Assembly: GCF_022531965.1 (NCBI RefSeq)
Contig: NZ_CP092831.1
Location: 5,303,001 to 5,367,000 of the forward strand
Direction: 5' to 3'
DNA length: 64,000 nucleotides
Source: Paenibacillus peoriae
GTDB taxonomy: Bacteria > Bacillota > Bacilli > Paenibacillales > Paenibacillaceae
Shown here one piece after another: positions 53,259-60,978 of this stretch; position 1 is the stretch's first letter; each line of letters starts with the position of its first letter. Position numbers and translations under genes: made by a program. The notes under the pieces are model-generated. The model saw only the letters and a program-made list of their open reading frames with translations. It searched no databases and was not told where the DNA came from.

Positions 53259-53802
53259 TGCTAAGCAGGGACCGGCTTATTTGGAGGGTTGGGTTGTACC
53301 CGAAAACCCCGAGGCATGGGTCGAGCAGGAGTGGACAGGTACGCTTCGTTCACAGGCAGGACATACGAAATTCCACATTTTTTATTACGGAGAACTTATG
53401 GACGAGCTGATCACTGGTACTGAATTTGCACCCCAACTCATTATTGCAGAAGATGCAGTCACAGGTGAACAGATCGTGATTTTTGACGGAACCCGCCATG
53501 GTTACGATGCTCTGCTATGCGAAGTTTATACCAAGGAGCAGCAGAACAATCTCACTCCCCTGCTGCCCTATCTGGACGAAGATGGTGAAGATACTTTCGA
53601 GGTAAGCGTAACTGCCTTTTATAATGTTGATTGGGATGACGAGTTTGCAGACGATGTAGATGAGAATGGGCAGTTAGAGCTGATCAATGGCGAACGATGC
53701 GATTTTGAAGATGCGAAGCGGAACGGCTATGATGCGATCAGCATTACGATTACCAGCGCTAAAGGTCTAAAAACAGAGATCCTTCAGGAAGAGCTGGCCT
53801 GA
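53242..53802 (+). CDS. Uncharacterised acidic protein in the immunity-like operon
   Basis: A 186-residue, strongly acidic, beta-rich soluble protein (DEFADDVDENGQLELINGER near 140; GEQIVIFDGTRHGYDALLCE near 85). The ATG at 53242 has AAAGGAAGG upstream and overlaps the stop of the SUKH gene by 17 bases, so translation is coupled. High acidity is common in immunity proteins that mimic nucleic acid or bind basic toxins, but no family is recognised. Confidence 0.65.
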   Translation: MTEIHNAKQGPAYLEGWVVPENPEAWVEQEWTGTLRSQAGHTKFHIFYYGELMDELITGTEFAPQLIIAEDAVTGEQIVIFDGTRHGYDALLCEVYTKEQQNNLTPLLPYLDEDGEDTFEVSVTAFYNVDWDDEFADDVDENGQLELINGERCDFEDAKRNGYDAISITITSAKGLKTEILQEELA

Positions 53803-53804
53803 CG

Positions 53805-54248
53805 ATGGTATTTAAAAGAATCAAACATCAGGAAGGCGATATTTTTGTTATCCCCCTGCATGACGGCCGATTTGCGGTATGCCAGGTGATCTGCGCACTG
53901 TATGGTAGATTCAAAAAAGCGTTCTCCTTCGGGGTTCTATCCATAGGCCAGAATCAAGCGTACGGAGGTGAAACGACATATCTTCCGTTTACAAATTATC
54001 GCGGCCGATTTGAAGTTATATTCACCGCCACCCAAAATCTGACGAAAGGAGTATGGCCCATTATCGATCATCGCCCTCTTTCCGAGGAACAACAGCAGCT
54101 AAAATATTTTAATTGTGCGGGCCATCTATACTGTGGGGATGAATATATACGCAATCTGGAACTGGAAGAATATAATCAATATACGGTAATGGGCGTGGCT
54201 GGATATGAGTTGGTACAGCAATATTTAGCCCAATATGATGACCGCTAG
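53805..54248 (+). CDS. Imm26-like immunity protein
   Basis: A 147-residue protein opening with KHQEGDIFVIPLHDGRFAVC (residues 5-24), the beta-hairpin start typical of Imm26 family immunity proteins (GD.F.IPL.DG.YA...). Residues 30-60 keep the same beta-sheet pattern, and the C-terminus ends in a helix. Starts two bases after the previous stop. Ends the plus-strand operon, followed by a terminator. Family call is by eye. Confidence 0.7.
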   Translation: MVFKRIKHQEGDIFVIPLHDGRFAVCQVICALYGRFKKAFSFGVLSIGQNQAYGGETTYLPFTNYRGRFEVIFTATQNLTKGVWPIIDHRPLSEEQQQLKYFNCAGHLYCGDEYIRNLELEEYNQYTVMGVAGYELVQQYLAQYDDR

Positions 54249-54265
54249 GAAGAATAGCAGCACAA

Positions 54266-54304
54266 ATAACCACCTTGAAGTTTGAATGCCAAGGTGGTTA
54301 TTTG
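54266..54304. terminator. Bidirectional terminator between convergent immunity-like genes
   Basis: AAATAACCACCTTG and CAAGGTGGTTATTT form a perfect 14-bp stem with A/T-rich flanks on both strands. Confidence 0.85.
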
Positions 54305-54309
54305 ACCTG

Positions 54310-54849
54310 TTAAAAGGGTTCAAACGTATATGGGAATGATGTACGCTCTGTCCCCAATACCGACTTCACGCGCTCTTCATCCACCAACGCTTCGACGAGG
54401 CTATACAAATCCGAGGCTGCATACCGAAAATTGCCCCATGTGCGCAGATTCAAAGCATAGATTGGGAATTCCCCCCGTTCATCAGGCGATTGAATATCCC
54501 AGATCAGCAAGTCATCCTCTTCACTGGAAGCGAAAGGGACCGCATGCTCCAAAAGCTCCGGAAAACCATCTGGCTCCAGCGCCGCTTCTTGTAAAACCTC
54601 TTCTGATTCCAGCAAATCATCAAACCAAGCCCGCCAATCATGATAACGATGAAGCCATGAATCCGGGTGATCGCCAAGAGGAATATGAATGTTCCATAAG
54701 CCGCATAGTCGCCCGTAACCAAGAGTTTTGACATAATCTATATAAGAAGGCGGAAAGCCCATACCATTTTCAAAACGATGCTCTATTAGAAAAGCCTCAT
54801 CATAGTAAGCCTGGAATTGCGGACGCTGTAGTCCTGTAAAAATGCTCAT
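54310..54849 (-). CDS. SMI1/KNR4 (SUKH) family immunity-like protein
   Basis: A 179-residue protein with the SUKH pattern: FLIEHRFENGMGFPPSYIDY (about 19-38) followed by VKTLGYGRLCGLWNIHIPLG, then AVPFASSEEDDLLIWDI near 105 and YALNLRTWGNFRYAASDLYS. The ATG at 54849 has GGAG nine bases upstream; upstream in-frame starts do not. Transcribed towards the Imm26-like gene. Cytoplasmic immunity to an unknown toxin is the likely role. Confidence 0.85.
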   Translation of the reverse strand: MSIFTGLQRPQFQAYYDEAFLIEHRFENGMGFPPSYIDYVKTLGYGRLCGLWNIHIPLGDHPDSWLHRYHDWRAWFDDLLESEEVLQEAALEPDGFPELLEHAVPFASSEEDDLLIWDIQSPDERGEFPIYALNLRTWGNFRYAASDLYSLVEALVDEERVKSVLGTERTSFPYTFEPF

Positions 54850-54901
54850 GCTCGCCCTCTCCTTTCGCGCATCTTTATTCACCTTTTCGCTCTTAGGCAC
54901 A

Positions 54902-54930
54902 TTGAAAAGGTCTTTTTCAAGTGTTAAAAT
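54902..54930 (+). promoter_or_regulatory. Promoter of the antisense (antitoxin) RNA
   Basis: TTGAAA (54902-54907) and TAAAAT (54925-54930) are 17 bases apart, with a TGT extension before the -10. The predicted RNA start is near 54937; no protein-coding frame follows. Confidence 0.65.
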
Positions 54931-54936
54931 GGGAAT

Positions 54937-55074
54937 AAGATGTATATTCTAAAAAAGAGTGAAGATGCGTCAACATCCTCACTCTTTGGCAACAGCCGCT
55001 TTTAAGGGCGGTGGCTGCAAGTTCACGGTATTCGAAATAGACCGGTTCCTACCACGGGCGGTCTATTTCTTTTT
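54937..55074 (+). ncRNA. Putative antitoxin RNA of a type I toxin-antitoxin pair
   Basis: Predicted from the promoter at 54902-54930 to the terminator hairpin GAAATAGACC (55034-55043) / GGTCTATTTC (55060-55069) plus TTTTT. It would be about 138 bases and complementary to the 3' end of the toxin mRNA, including the toxin stop codon, as RatA is to txpA. No coding frame. Prediction from sequence only. Confidence 0.65.
54951..54987 (-). terminator. Terminator of the toxin mRNA
   Basis: AAAGAGTGAGGATG and CATCTTCACTCTTT pair on the minus strand, with TTTTTT at 54951-54956. Confidence 0.75.
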
Positions 55075-55146
55075 ATGGAAGGAAAGAATCAGAATCACCA
55101 ACGTTGCGAATTGAATCATCAACATTAAGGTGTCTTTAACCTCCAC
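55063..55146 (-). CDS. 27-residue holin-like type I toxin
   Basis: GTG start at 55146 with a strong GGGAGG site eight bases upstream. The peptide begins MEVKDTLMLMIQFATLVILI and ends LSFHKKK: a short acidic/basic start, one membrane helix and a lysine tail. This is the pattern of the small Hol_Tox / TxpA-BsrG-like toxins of Bacillales. Such peptides insert into the membrane when overproduced. Promoter TGTTATAAT upstream, a 3' untranslated region of about 110 bases, and an antisense RNA from the other side. It lies inside the immunity-like island. Confidence 0.75.
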   Translation of the reverse strand: MEVKDTLMLMIQFATLVILILSFHKKK

Positions 55147-55211
55147 AGGCCTCACCTCCCTCACAGGAGACTAGCCGACCGCCCATCTAAGCCATTCTGT
55201 TATTAAGGAAT

Positions 55212-55217
55212 ATTATA
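55212..55217 (-). promoter_or_regulatory. Extended -10 promoter of the type I toxin
   Basis: TGTTATAAT on the minus strand, 66 bases before the toxin GTG; no good -35 is visible. Confidence 0.6.
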
Positions 55218-55273
55218 ACATATGAAATATAAAAAGTACGTTTTTACGATCTTTCCGAAAAGGAGGAACGAAC

Positions 55274-55933
55274 ATGGAGCAAAAACGCTTCAAAGATGAA
55301 TATGGATACAAATATGACTTTAGCGCCGTGATTAGAAGAGGAGAACAGGTAACTGTTCACTGCCCCCGTTGTCAGGGCCAAGCTTTTATTTCCATATCCA
55401 AAAAAGACTGTTATTACGTCGTTCGATGTTCTCATTGTTACTACACATATCAGCAGCCCGAATCTTATACATTCTATGCACGCGGCGTATGCAACCATTG
55501 CGAACGGTATTTTAATATCGAAATCCATGATGACCGAACGAAACTCCATAAAAATACAAATATAAACTGTCCGCACTGTGAGACACGCAATCAGGTTCCG
55601 GTGCATCGTGTGCAATCACGCGAATGGCATACGAACGTGATCCAAAACGGAAAAGACCCTATTTTCCAGCTCCAGCTGTACTTCCTAGATTACTATCGGG
55701 GGAAACCTGTCTGGGCTCTTAACCGGATACACCTGAATTACCTGCTCTCCTATATCTCTGCCGAGTTGCGAGAAAAGCCTGCATCCGGTATGATGCGTAC
55801 GGCTTCCCACTCCATTCCCAGGTACATTAAGGATGCGAAGAATCGCCAGTCCATCTTAAAGATATTACAAAAGCTACAGCATAAGCCAGCGGCTAAGAGA
55901 GGAGCCTCCATACATGAGCATACAAACTTTTGA
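55274..55933 (+). CDS. Uncharacterised double zinc-ribbon protein
   Basis: A 219-residue cytoplasmic protein with four CxxC pairs at residues 30/33, 52/55, 73/76 and 99/102, enough for two zinc ribbons. A C-terminal helical region follows, with FQLQLYFLDYYRGKPVWALN near 131-150 and a basic end (AKNRQSILKILQKLQHKPAAKR). Nucleic-acid or protein binding is likely. AAGGAGG lies seven bases before the ATG. Its end overlaps the next gene by 20 bases, so the two probably work together. Not recognised beyond the zinc motifs. Confidence 0.75.
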   Translation: MEQKRFKDEYGYKYDFSAVIRRGEQVTVHCPRCQGQAFISISKKDCYYVVRCSHCYYTYQQPESYTFYARGVCNHCERYFNIEIHDDRTKLHKNTNINCPHCETRNQVPVHRVQSREWHTNVIQNGKDPIFQLQLYFLDYYRGKPVWALNRIHLNYLLSYISAELREKPASGMMRTASHSIPRYIKDAKNRQSILKILQKLQHKPAAKRGASIHEHTNF

Positions 55934-56273
55934 CAGCCTTGAAGCACTGGTCCATGCCGTTGACCAAACAGAAATCAATGAATGGGTATTTGCCAATCTG
56001 AAACATGTTCAAAGTAATCCGCTCAATTCTACCTATTACATCATTCCCGAGGAAGAATTGTGGGAACTGGAGGATGCCGGTCTCACCGTCACCAATCATC
56101 GTGATGAAAGTATACCTGCATCTCTGCCAGACCATCAGGTGCAATCTTGGCTGGAGGTGGCGACTGTACAGGATGTCATTGAAGTGTTACGCCACAGCGG
56201 AAGCGAGCCGGATATTGAACGCATTGCGCAAGGACTGCGATATTATCATGAATATGATGCTTTTATGGAATAA
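55914..56273 (+). CDS. Uncharacterised small acidic protein (DUF7716-like)
   Basis: A 119-residue acidic, mostly helical protein: SLEALVHAVDQTEINEWVF at the start, YYIIPEEELWELEDAGL in the middle and a helical end IERIAQGLRYYHEYDAF. The IPEEELWELED segment and size resemble small accessory proteins of immunity gene sets (DUF7716 type), which I cannot confirm. GAGGAG lies before the ATG, inside the upstream zinc-ribbon gene. It is convergent with and overlaps the next gene by eleven bases. Confidence 0.6.
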   Translation: MSIQTFDSLEALVHAVDQTEINEWVFANLKHVQSNPLNSTYYIIPEEELWELEDAGLTVTNHRDESIPASLPDHQVQSWLEVATVQDVIEVLRHSGSEPDIERIAQGLRYYHEYDAFME

Positions 56274-57897
56274 GCGTTTCCAGCAGCTCTTTTACCTCAG
56301 GGACAGCCTGCTTCAGGCTGTTTTTTAGTTTCTTCGCGCCACCCCATATACGATAAACAAGCACCTCTTGTTCGTAGTTCTCCAGCTTCTTAAGCTCCTC
56401 CACCAGTACCTGTGCCTGCTCTACGGTTTCAATTCCGGATGACTTCAGTGGTTTGGCAGACTCGTTGCCTGCCAGTAGAACCCTCGTCCAAACGGGTATC
56501 GTGTCCGGTGTCAGTCCGTGTGCGTCAGCAAATACAGCGGCGTAACCGTCCTGTACGGACTGATGTTCACTGTCCACCAGCTTCATATAACGATTCACTA
56601 ATGGGAAATAGTTCTTTCCTTTTAGGCCCAGTCCCATCACCGCATAGGTTCCCGGCATTGCCGACTTTTCACCGGGCTCTACATCGTTATACCACTTGAA
56701 CTCTTCCATCACGACCTCAGCATATTCAGCCAGCAACGGATGCAGCGCAGGATATTCAAGTGCATTGGCGAAGAAACGATGCAACGTAGATTTAGCCAAC
56801 TTGGGTACAGGCAGGTAGTTTTTCACCTTGCTTTTGAACTTCATCCGATATTCCTTGGTAAAGCCCTTTCTTAAAATATCGCATAAATATACGAGTGCTT
56901 CTCTATAGCTCTCTTCTTCCTCTGAACGAATCTGAACCTCCAGCGTTTGCAAAATATCATTGGCTTGGCAGATGACTCGCTCACTTGTATATAACGCTGG
57001 GATGCTTCCTGATCCGTTCTTAAGCCACTGGGCTGCCTGATCCGAACCCAACTGTGCAGCAATCTCCAAATACTTCTGCCGTGCATCGGCATCGGTCGAG
57101 CCCACCCGCATCGCGGTAAGCAGGAACATCTCCATGGCTGGCGCGGGAATTTCCGAAGGGAGAATATCGGGCCTCACTTTATAATCCAGTCCATAGCTTT
57201 TTTCCCGATCCGCATACTTCAGCAGAAATTCATCCTCAGCCCAATGCTTTAAGCCACTGCTGAGCTGATACCTCCATGCTTCCTCACGCTTGCGGCTGAC
57301 CTTCACTTTGGCATCCATTCGATTCAGCAACTCATTCATCCGCTGGGCGTTTACAGGGTACAAATGAGGATCAAGCAAGTGTCTCACTAAGAAGAAATCG
57401 TCCTCTTCCTTCGGGATAGCTTTACTGGAGGGGTTGAGCTTCTGCTCTACAAACTGTTGGATAGTGGCTAACAGTTGCTGCCGTTTATCTTCATTTAGGA
57501 GTGAGAATGTAAAATGATTGGCCTTATTCTCCAAGACCACTTCCAGATGAAAATCCAGCCGATAACGAAAGAACATGGAGCTGAATTCTTCCGAATTAAA
57601 TAGCGCCTCTATCTTTTCCTTGAACATAGGCATCCATTCGTCCTGCACCTGCTGCAATGTTACCCCATCTGTAAACCCAGAAATTTCCGTATCCGGTCTA
57701 CGACGATCCCAATCAAACGGTTCGTGGGTATCCACCCACAGCCCATCCTTCTTACAAGTAACTTTTAAGTATTTATGAATCCCTTCGTGAAGGACGCTTT
57801 TGATTTGGAATTCGGCGATGCGCTTTTGCTCAGAAGCGTATGTCTGGTCAATCTCCTCAAAAATTGGATCGATGTAGGCTTGTACCCCTGATGTCAT
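56263..57897 (-). CDS. Uncharacterised large cytoplasmic protein (possibly DUF6138)
   Basis: A 544-residue soluble protein without signal peptide or membrane segment, rich in helices. Visible segments: RPDTEISGFTDGVTLQQVQ near 68-86, a middle part with ATDADARQ-like helical repeats (MRVGSTDADARQKYLEIAAQ, which resembles a Sel1-type helix pair), and a C-terminal half around GLKGKNYFPLVNRYMKLVDS. GGAGGAAC precedes the ATG. It resembles the DUF6138 proteins of Bacillales by length and general layout (unverified). Divergent from two SUKH genes. Confidence 0.6.
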   Translation of the reverse strand: MTSGVQAYIDPIFEEIDQTYASEQKRIAEFQIKSVLHEGIHKYLKVTCKKDGLWVDTHEPFDWDRRRPDTEISGFTDGVTLQQVQDEWMPMFKEKIEALFNSEEFSSMFFRYRLDFHLEVVLENKANHFTFSLLNEDKRQQLLATIQQFVEQKLNPSSKAIPKEEDDFFLVRHLLDPHLYPVNAQRMNELLNRMDAKVKVSRKREEAWRYQLSSGLKHWAEDEFLLKYADREKSYGLDYKVRPDILPSEIPAPAMEMFLLTAMRVGSTDADARQKYLEIAAQLGSDQAAQWLKNGSGSIPALYTSERVICQANDILQTLEVQIRSEEEESYREALVYLCDILRKGFTKEYRMKFKSKVKNYLPVPKLAKSTLHRFFANALEYPALHPLLAEYAEVVMEEFKWYNDVEPGEKSAMPGTYAVMGLGLKGKNYFPLVNRYMKLVDSEHQSVQDGYAAVFADAHGLTPDTIPVWTRVLLAGNESAKPLKSSGIETVEQAQVLVEELKKLENYEQEVLVYRIWGGAKKLKNSLKQAVPEVKELLETLIP

Positions 57898-58054
57898 AAG
57901 ATGTGTTCCTCCTTCGTCCCCTCACAAATTGTAGTTCCTACGGAATTAAGATAGACTAATCTATAACTATTTTATTTCCTGATTATAGCATATCTCTCAT
58001 TTACTTTTGGACTCTATCCCTATAGATAGAGTGCCGGAAAGCAGGTGTATTCAT

Positions 58055-58831
58055 ATGTATTGGGTTTCCACACAACATACGACAGTGGCTGCCGAAGAAC
58101 TGACAACTTTCGAACATACCTATGGATTAACTTTACCACCTCCCTATGTAGCATTCCTCACCCGCTATGGGCCTGGTACCTTTTGCGGACTGCTGGTGAT
58201 TGAACCGCCTGATGCTCAACTATTACAATCCTATGCGGATTACGAACTGTGGACGCATGATGATAACTGTCCGATCACCGTGCAACAGCTAGGCGAGTGC
58301 GTGGTCATCGGTAGCTCCATAGATGGGGATTTCCTAGCGGTGCACCCTCAGGTCGAAGGTTTGCTGTGGCTGCCACGACATTCGGAGGTCATTACTAAGA
58401 AGCCATTAGATGTTCAGGTTCCATTTACAGATACACTGGAGCATATACTACAGGATGAATTCGGAAGAATAGAGCCATTCCCCCGTTATTTCGAACCTGT
58501 CAGTCTGGATAGAGCAGCAACATTTCTACTATTTAATCCACCCGAGACGGCGGAAGCTTGCGGTTCAGCCCATCCGAACGATCAAGCCTTGCAAATAGCT
58601 CCAGCATCTATACAGGTATTGGCTCAGCGTTTTAAACAGCATTTTGACTCACATCTATGGATTGAAAACGAGCATATCTGCATGGCTTTTCTTCAGACTC
58701 TAGGCGGATATGTGCGTTTTAACTATGCATATGGACGCGAAGTGGCGATCATTTATGAACCCACAGCGATAGCACTTCGTGATGAAATTCTAGCATACTT
58801 GCAAAAAGAGCATTGCCGGGTTGTAGAGTAA
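58055..58831 (+). CDS. SMI1/KNR4 (SUKH) family immunity-like protein with C-terminal extension
   Basis: A 258-residue protein. The SUKH domain is clear at the start: LTTFEHTYGLTLPPPYVAFL (about residues 17-36), TRYGPGTFCGLLVI, then CVVIGSSIDGDFLAVHPQVE near 89. After residue 160 comes an extra domain of about 95 residues (IQVLAQRFKQHFDSHLWIEN) not seen in plain SUKH proteins. The ATG at 58055 has AGGTG seven bases upstream; a TTG 16 codons earlier has none. Followed 17 bases later by another SUKH gene. Confidence 0.85.
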   Translation: MYWVSTQHTTVAAEELTTFEHTYGLTLPPPYVAFLTRYGPGTFCGLLVIEPPDAQLLQSYADYELWTHDDNCPITVQQLGECVVIGSSIDGDFLAVHPQVEGLLWLPRHSEVITKKPLDVQVPFTDTLEHILQDEFGRIEPFPRYFEPVSLDRAATFLLFNPPETAEACGSAHPNDQALQIAPASIQVLAQRFKQHFDSHLWIENEHICMAFLQTLGGYVRFNYAYGREVAIIYEPTAIALRDEILAYLQKEHCRVVE

Positions 58832-58848
58832 GAGGAGGACAAATACGA

Positions 58849-60270
58849 ATGACAGTACATTTTGAACGAACCTTAGAAAAGCTGGGACAGATCGCCGATC
58901 GTCTGAGACAAGGTGGGATGTCTGACGTGGTATACCAATGGTCGAAGGGGATTTCTACAAGTGAACTAACTGAGCTGGAGGAACGGCTGCAGATGCCTTT
59001 GCCTGCCTCCCTGTCTGAGTTGATAAAGCGGTGTGGCAGCTTACATTTGCTATGGTGCCTCCCCCAACACTGTATTGTAGCCGATGAACCGGCTTGTTCA
59101 TATGAAAGCAGTAATGGCCTTGAACAAGAACCGAATATCCTCGACGATATCACAGGAGAATTTGGCTGGAATCATGAGTATATTGGCTATTTTACATCTT
59201 ATAGGGAAGATACCGACTCAGCAGCGGACGAGCAACGATATCTGATCCTTAATTATAATGGTGCGGGTGATCCGATACTGCTTGATATGGCGACATCCGC
59301 AACAGAGCCAGCGGTGTTCTGTTATGATCATGAGTTGGATCAGTTTACGCTGCTCGCGGAAAATCTACCCGCCTATATAGAAACCATGCTCACCTTGCAC
59401 GGACTATGGCTGTGGGATTGGTCTAATGTGTCAGACGAGCATGGCATTCAGCTAAACAGTCCACCACTACAACTGTGGCAACGCTGGTTGGACATGTTTT
59501 GTACGATGAAGCTGGAGGATGCGCAGTCGTTGGAGACGTTGATCCATTACACCACCATGCATGGCGTAGATCATCCTGCTGTGTTGCAGGCTTTTCAAGC
59601 CTATGATCCAAAGGATATTTTTCTTGCCTGGGAGCAGCACTGGCAGAACATTCAACATAGCCAGGTTCCATTCTCTACATGGGCCGTTTGGGTAGGGGAG
59701 ACCGCAGGGGGTGGGGCTGCTGATTGGGTTCGCTCCTTGTGGGAACCGGAAACCGCGCAAGTATGGACATCTTTAGCTCAAAACAATCCCCTACATGCTA
59801 AGGGTGCATTTGCGTCCACACGCGCCTATCTGAGCGCCCGCTGCCTACCCGAGCAGGAAGGCTTGGTATGTGTTTGCAATCACCTGCTACAGCATTCGGT
59901 TGCAGATGGCAAATTAGAAGGATACACCGCTAATGGGCAGCTACAGCATTTTCATTCACCGCAGGTCATTAACTGGATACGGGATAAGGTCAATCATCCG
60001 GTCGATGGCTGGGCAGTACTTTTCGCCTACTCTTGTCCTACAGCTGAGCAGGTGATTGAATGGCTATCCAGTAGTGAGCTTCATCAGAAGATTGCAACGG
60101 AGGGGCTAGATATTATGATTCATCGGGATCTTCTGCCCGCTCTGGAAGCAGACGCTTGGGCCAATATCTCAGATCTGCTTCTTGCTTCTTTGCAGCTCGT
60201 GATGCTCAAAAAAGATAAACGTCGTATTGAAGCCGTGCTTAAGCAGCTTTCAGATTTGGAACTTCGTTAA
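58849..60270 (+). CDS. Large SMI1/KNR4-type protein
   Basis: A 473-residue protein. A SUKH-like domain is at the N-terminus: LTELEERLQMPLPASLSELI (about 40-59) followed by KRCGSLHLLW, then ILNYNGAGDPILLDMATSAT near 140. The C-terminal 270 residues are helical, with repeats of the form NWIRDKVNHPVDGWAVLFAY and EVIEWLSSSELH-like pieces. GAGGAGG lies ten bases before the ATG at 58849. Such fused SUKH proteins occur in polymorphic-toxin immunity arrays. It directly follows another SUKH gene. Confidence 0.8.
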   Translation: MTVHFERTLEKLGQIADRLRQGGMSDVVYQWSKGISTSELTELEERLQMPLPASLSELIKRCGSLHLLWCLPQHCIVADEPACSYESSNGLEQEPNILDDITGEFGWNHEYIGYFTSYREDTDSAADEQRYLILNYNGAGDPILLDMATSATEPAVFCYDHELDQFTLLAENLPAYIETMLTLHGLWLWDWSNVSDEHGIQLNSPPLQLWQRWLDMFCTMKLEDAQSLETLIHYTTMHGVDHPAVLQAFQAYDPKDIFLAWEQHWQNIQHSQVPFSTWAVWVGETAGGGAADWVRSLWEPETAQVWTSLAQNNPLHAKGAFASTRAYLSARCLPEQEGLVCVCNHLLQHSVADGKLEGYTANGQLQHFHSPQVINWIRDKVNHPVDGWAVLFAYSCPTAEQVIEWLSSSELHQKIATEGLDIMIHRDLLPALEADAWANISDLLLASLQLVMLKKDKRRIEAVLKQLSDLELR

Positions 60271-60326
60271 TCTTTCGGAAGGGTCGTATGCGGATTCACA
60301 TGTACAGTGATGTGAGGTAAAGAAAG

Positions 60327-60350
60327 TTAGCCGCTGCATCAGCGGCTTAA
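60327..60350 (-). terminator. Hairpin at the end of the TetR/desaturase operon
   Basis: AGCCGCTGATGCAGCGGCT on the minus strand, overlapping the tetR stop, followed by moderately T-rich sequence. Confidence 0.45.
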
Positions 60351-60953
60351 CCCCTTGAGGAAAGTATCTATAGTAAATGAAATCAATTCATCATTTGATT
60401 GTGCCATAGGAAAATCAAAATTCAGGAGCAAAGAAGTCAAGCCGTGCAGCATACTCCATACAGAGCTGGCGAACAAGCGCTCATCTCCTTGAATGATGGA
60501 ACCCTCCTCCATAACGGCTTTGAGCCCAGCTTCAAGAAGCTCAAAGCCTTTAAGGCTCCCACTGTCTATAAGACTAACCAAGCTTACAGATTCCAGGTTG
60601 CTGATAAACAGAATGTTGTAATATTCCGGGTTAGCCGTTCCAAAACGAACATACGCATCAGACACCGCCTTCAGTGTGTCCAGAGCGTTCAATCCCGCTG
60701 CCTGTGCTTCATCCGCACGTTGCTGAAGAGCCTGCAGAAACAGGGCATTTCCTTCTAGCAGGAGTTCGATTACAATGGCTTCCTTATTTTCGAAATAATG
60801 ATAAATAGTTGTTGGTGAATATTCAATCTGATCCGCAATTTTGCGCATGGAGACTTCAGCATACCCTTGATTCAGAAAAAGCGATCGGGCGGCCTCAATG
60901 ATTTTCCGGCGGATCTCATTGCTTTCACGTTCTCGGCGTTTGATATGTTTCAT
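60339..60953 (-). CDS. TetR/AcrR-family transcriptional regulator
   Basis: A 204-residue regulator with the TetR helix-turn-helix (AEVSMRKIADQIEYSPTTIY, about 33-52) and a C-terminal ligand domain with a WSMLHGLTSLLLNF segment (TetR_C_33-like). It lies 25 bases after the oxidoreductase gene on the same strand, and the inverted repeat TTAACAGTGTTAA upstream of that gene is a likely operator, so it probably represses the two-gene operon. Confidence 0.92.
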   Translation of the reverse strand: MKHIKRRERESNEIRRKIIEAARSLFLNQGYAEVSMRKIADQIEYSPTTIYHYFENKEAIVIELLLEGNALFLQALQQRADEAQAAGLNALDTLKAVSDAYVRFGTANPEYYNILFISNLESVSLVSLIDSGSLKGFELLEAGLKAVMEEGSIIQGDERLFASSVWSMLHGLTSLLLNFDFPMAQSNDELISFTIDTFLKGLSR

Positions 60954-60978
60954 GAGTAGATGTACTTGCCCTTTCTGC

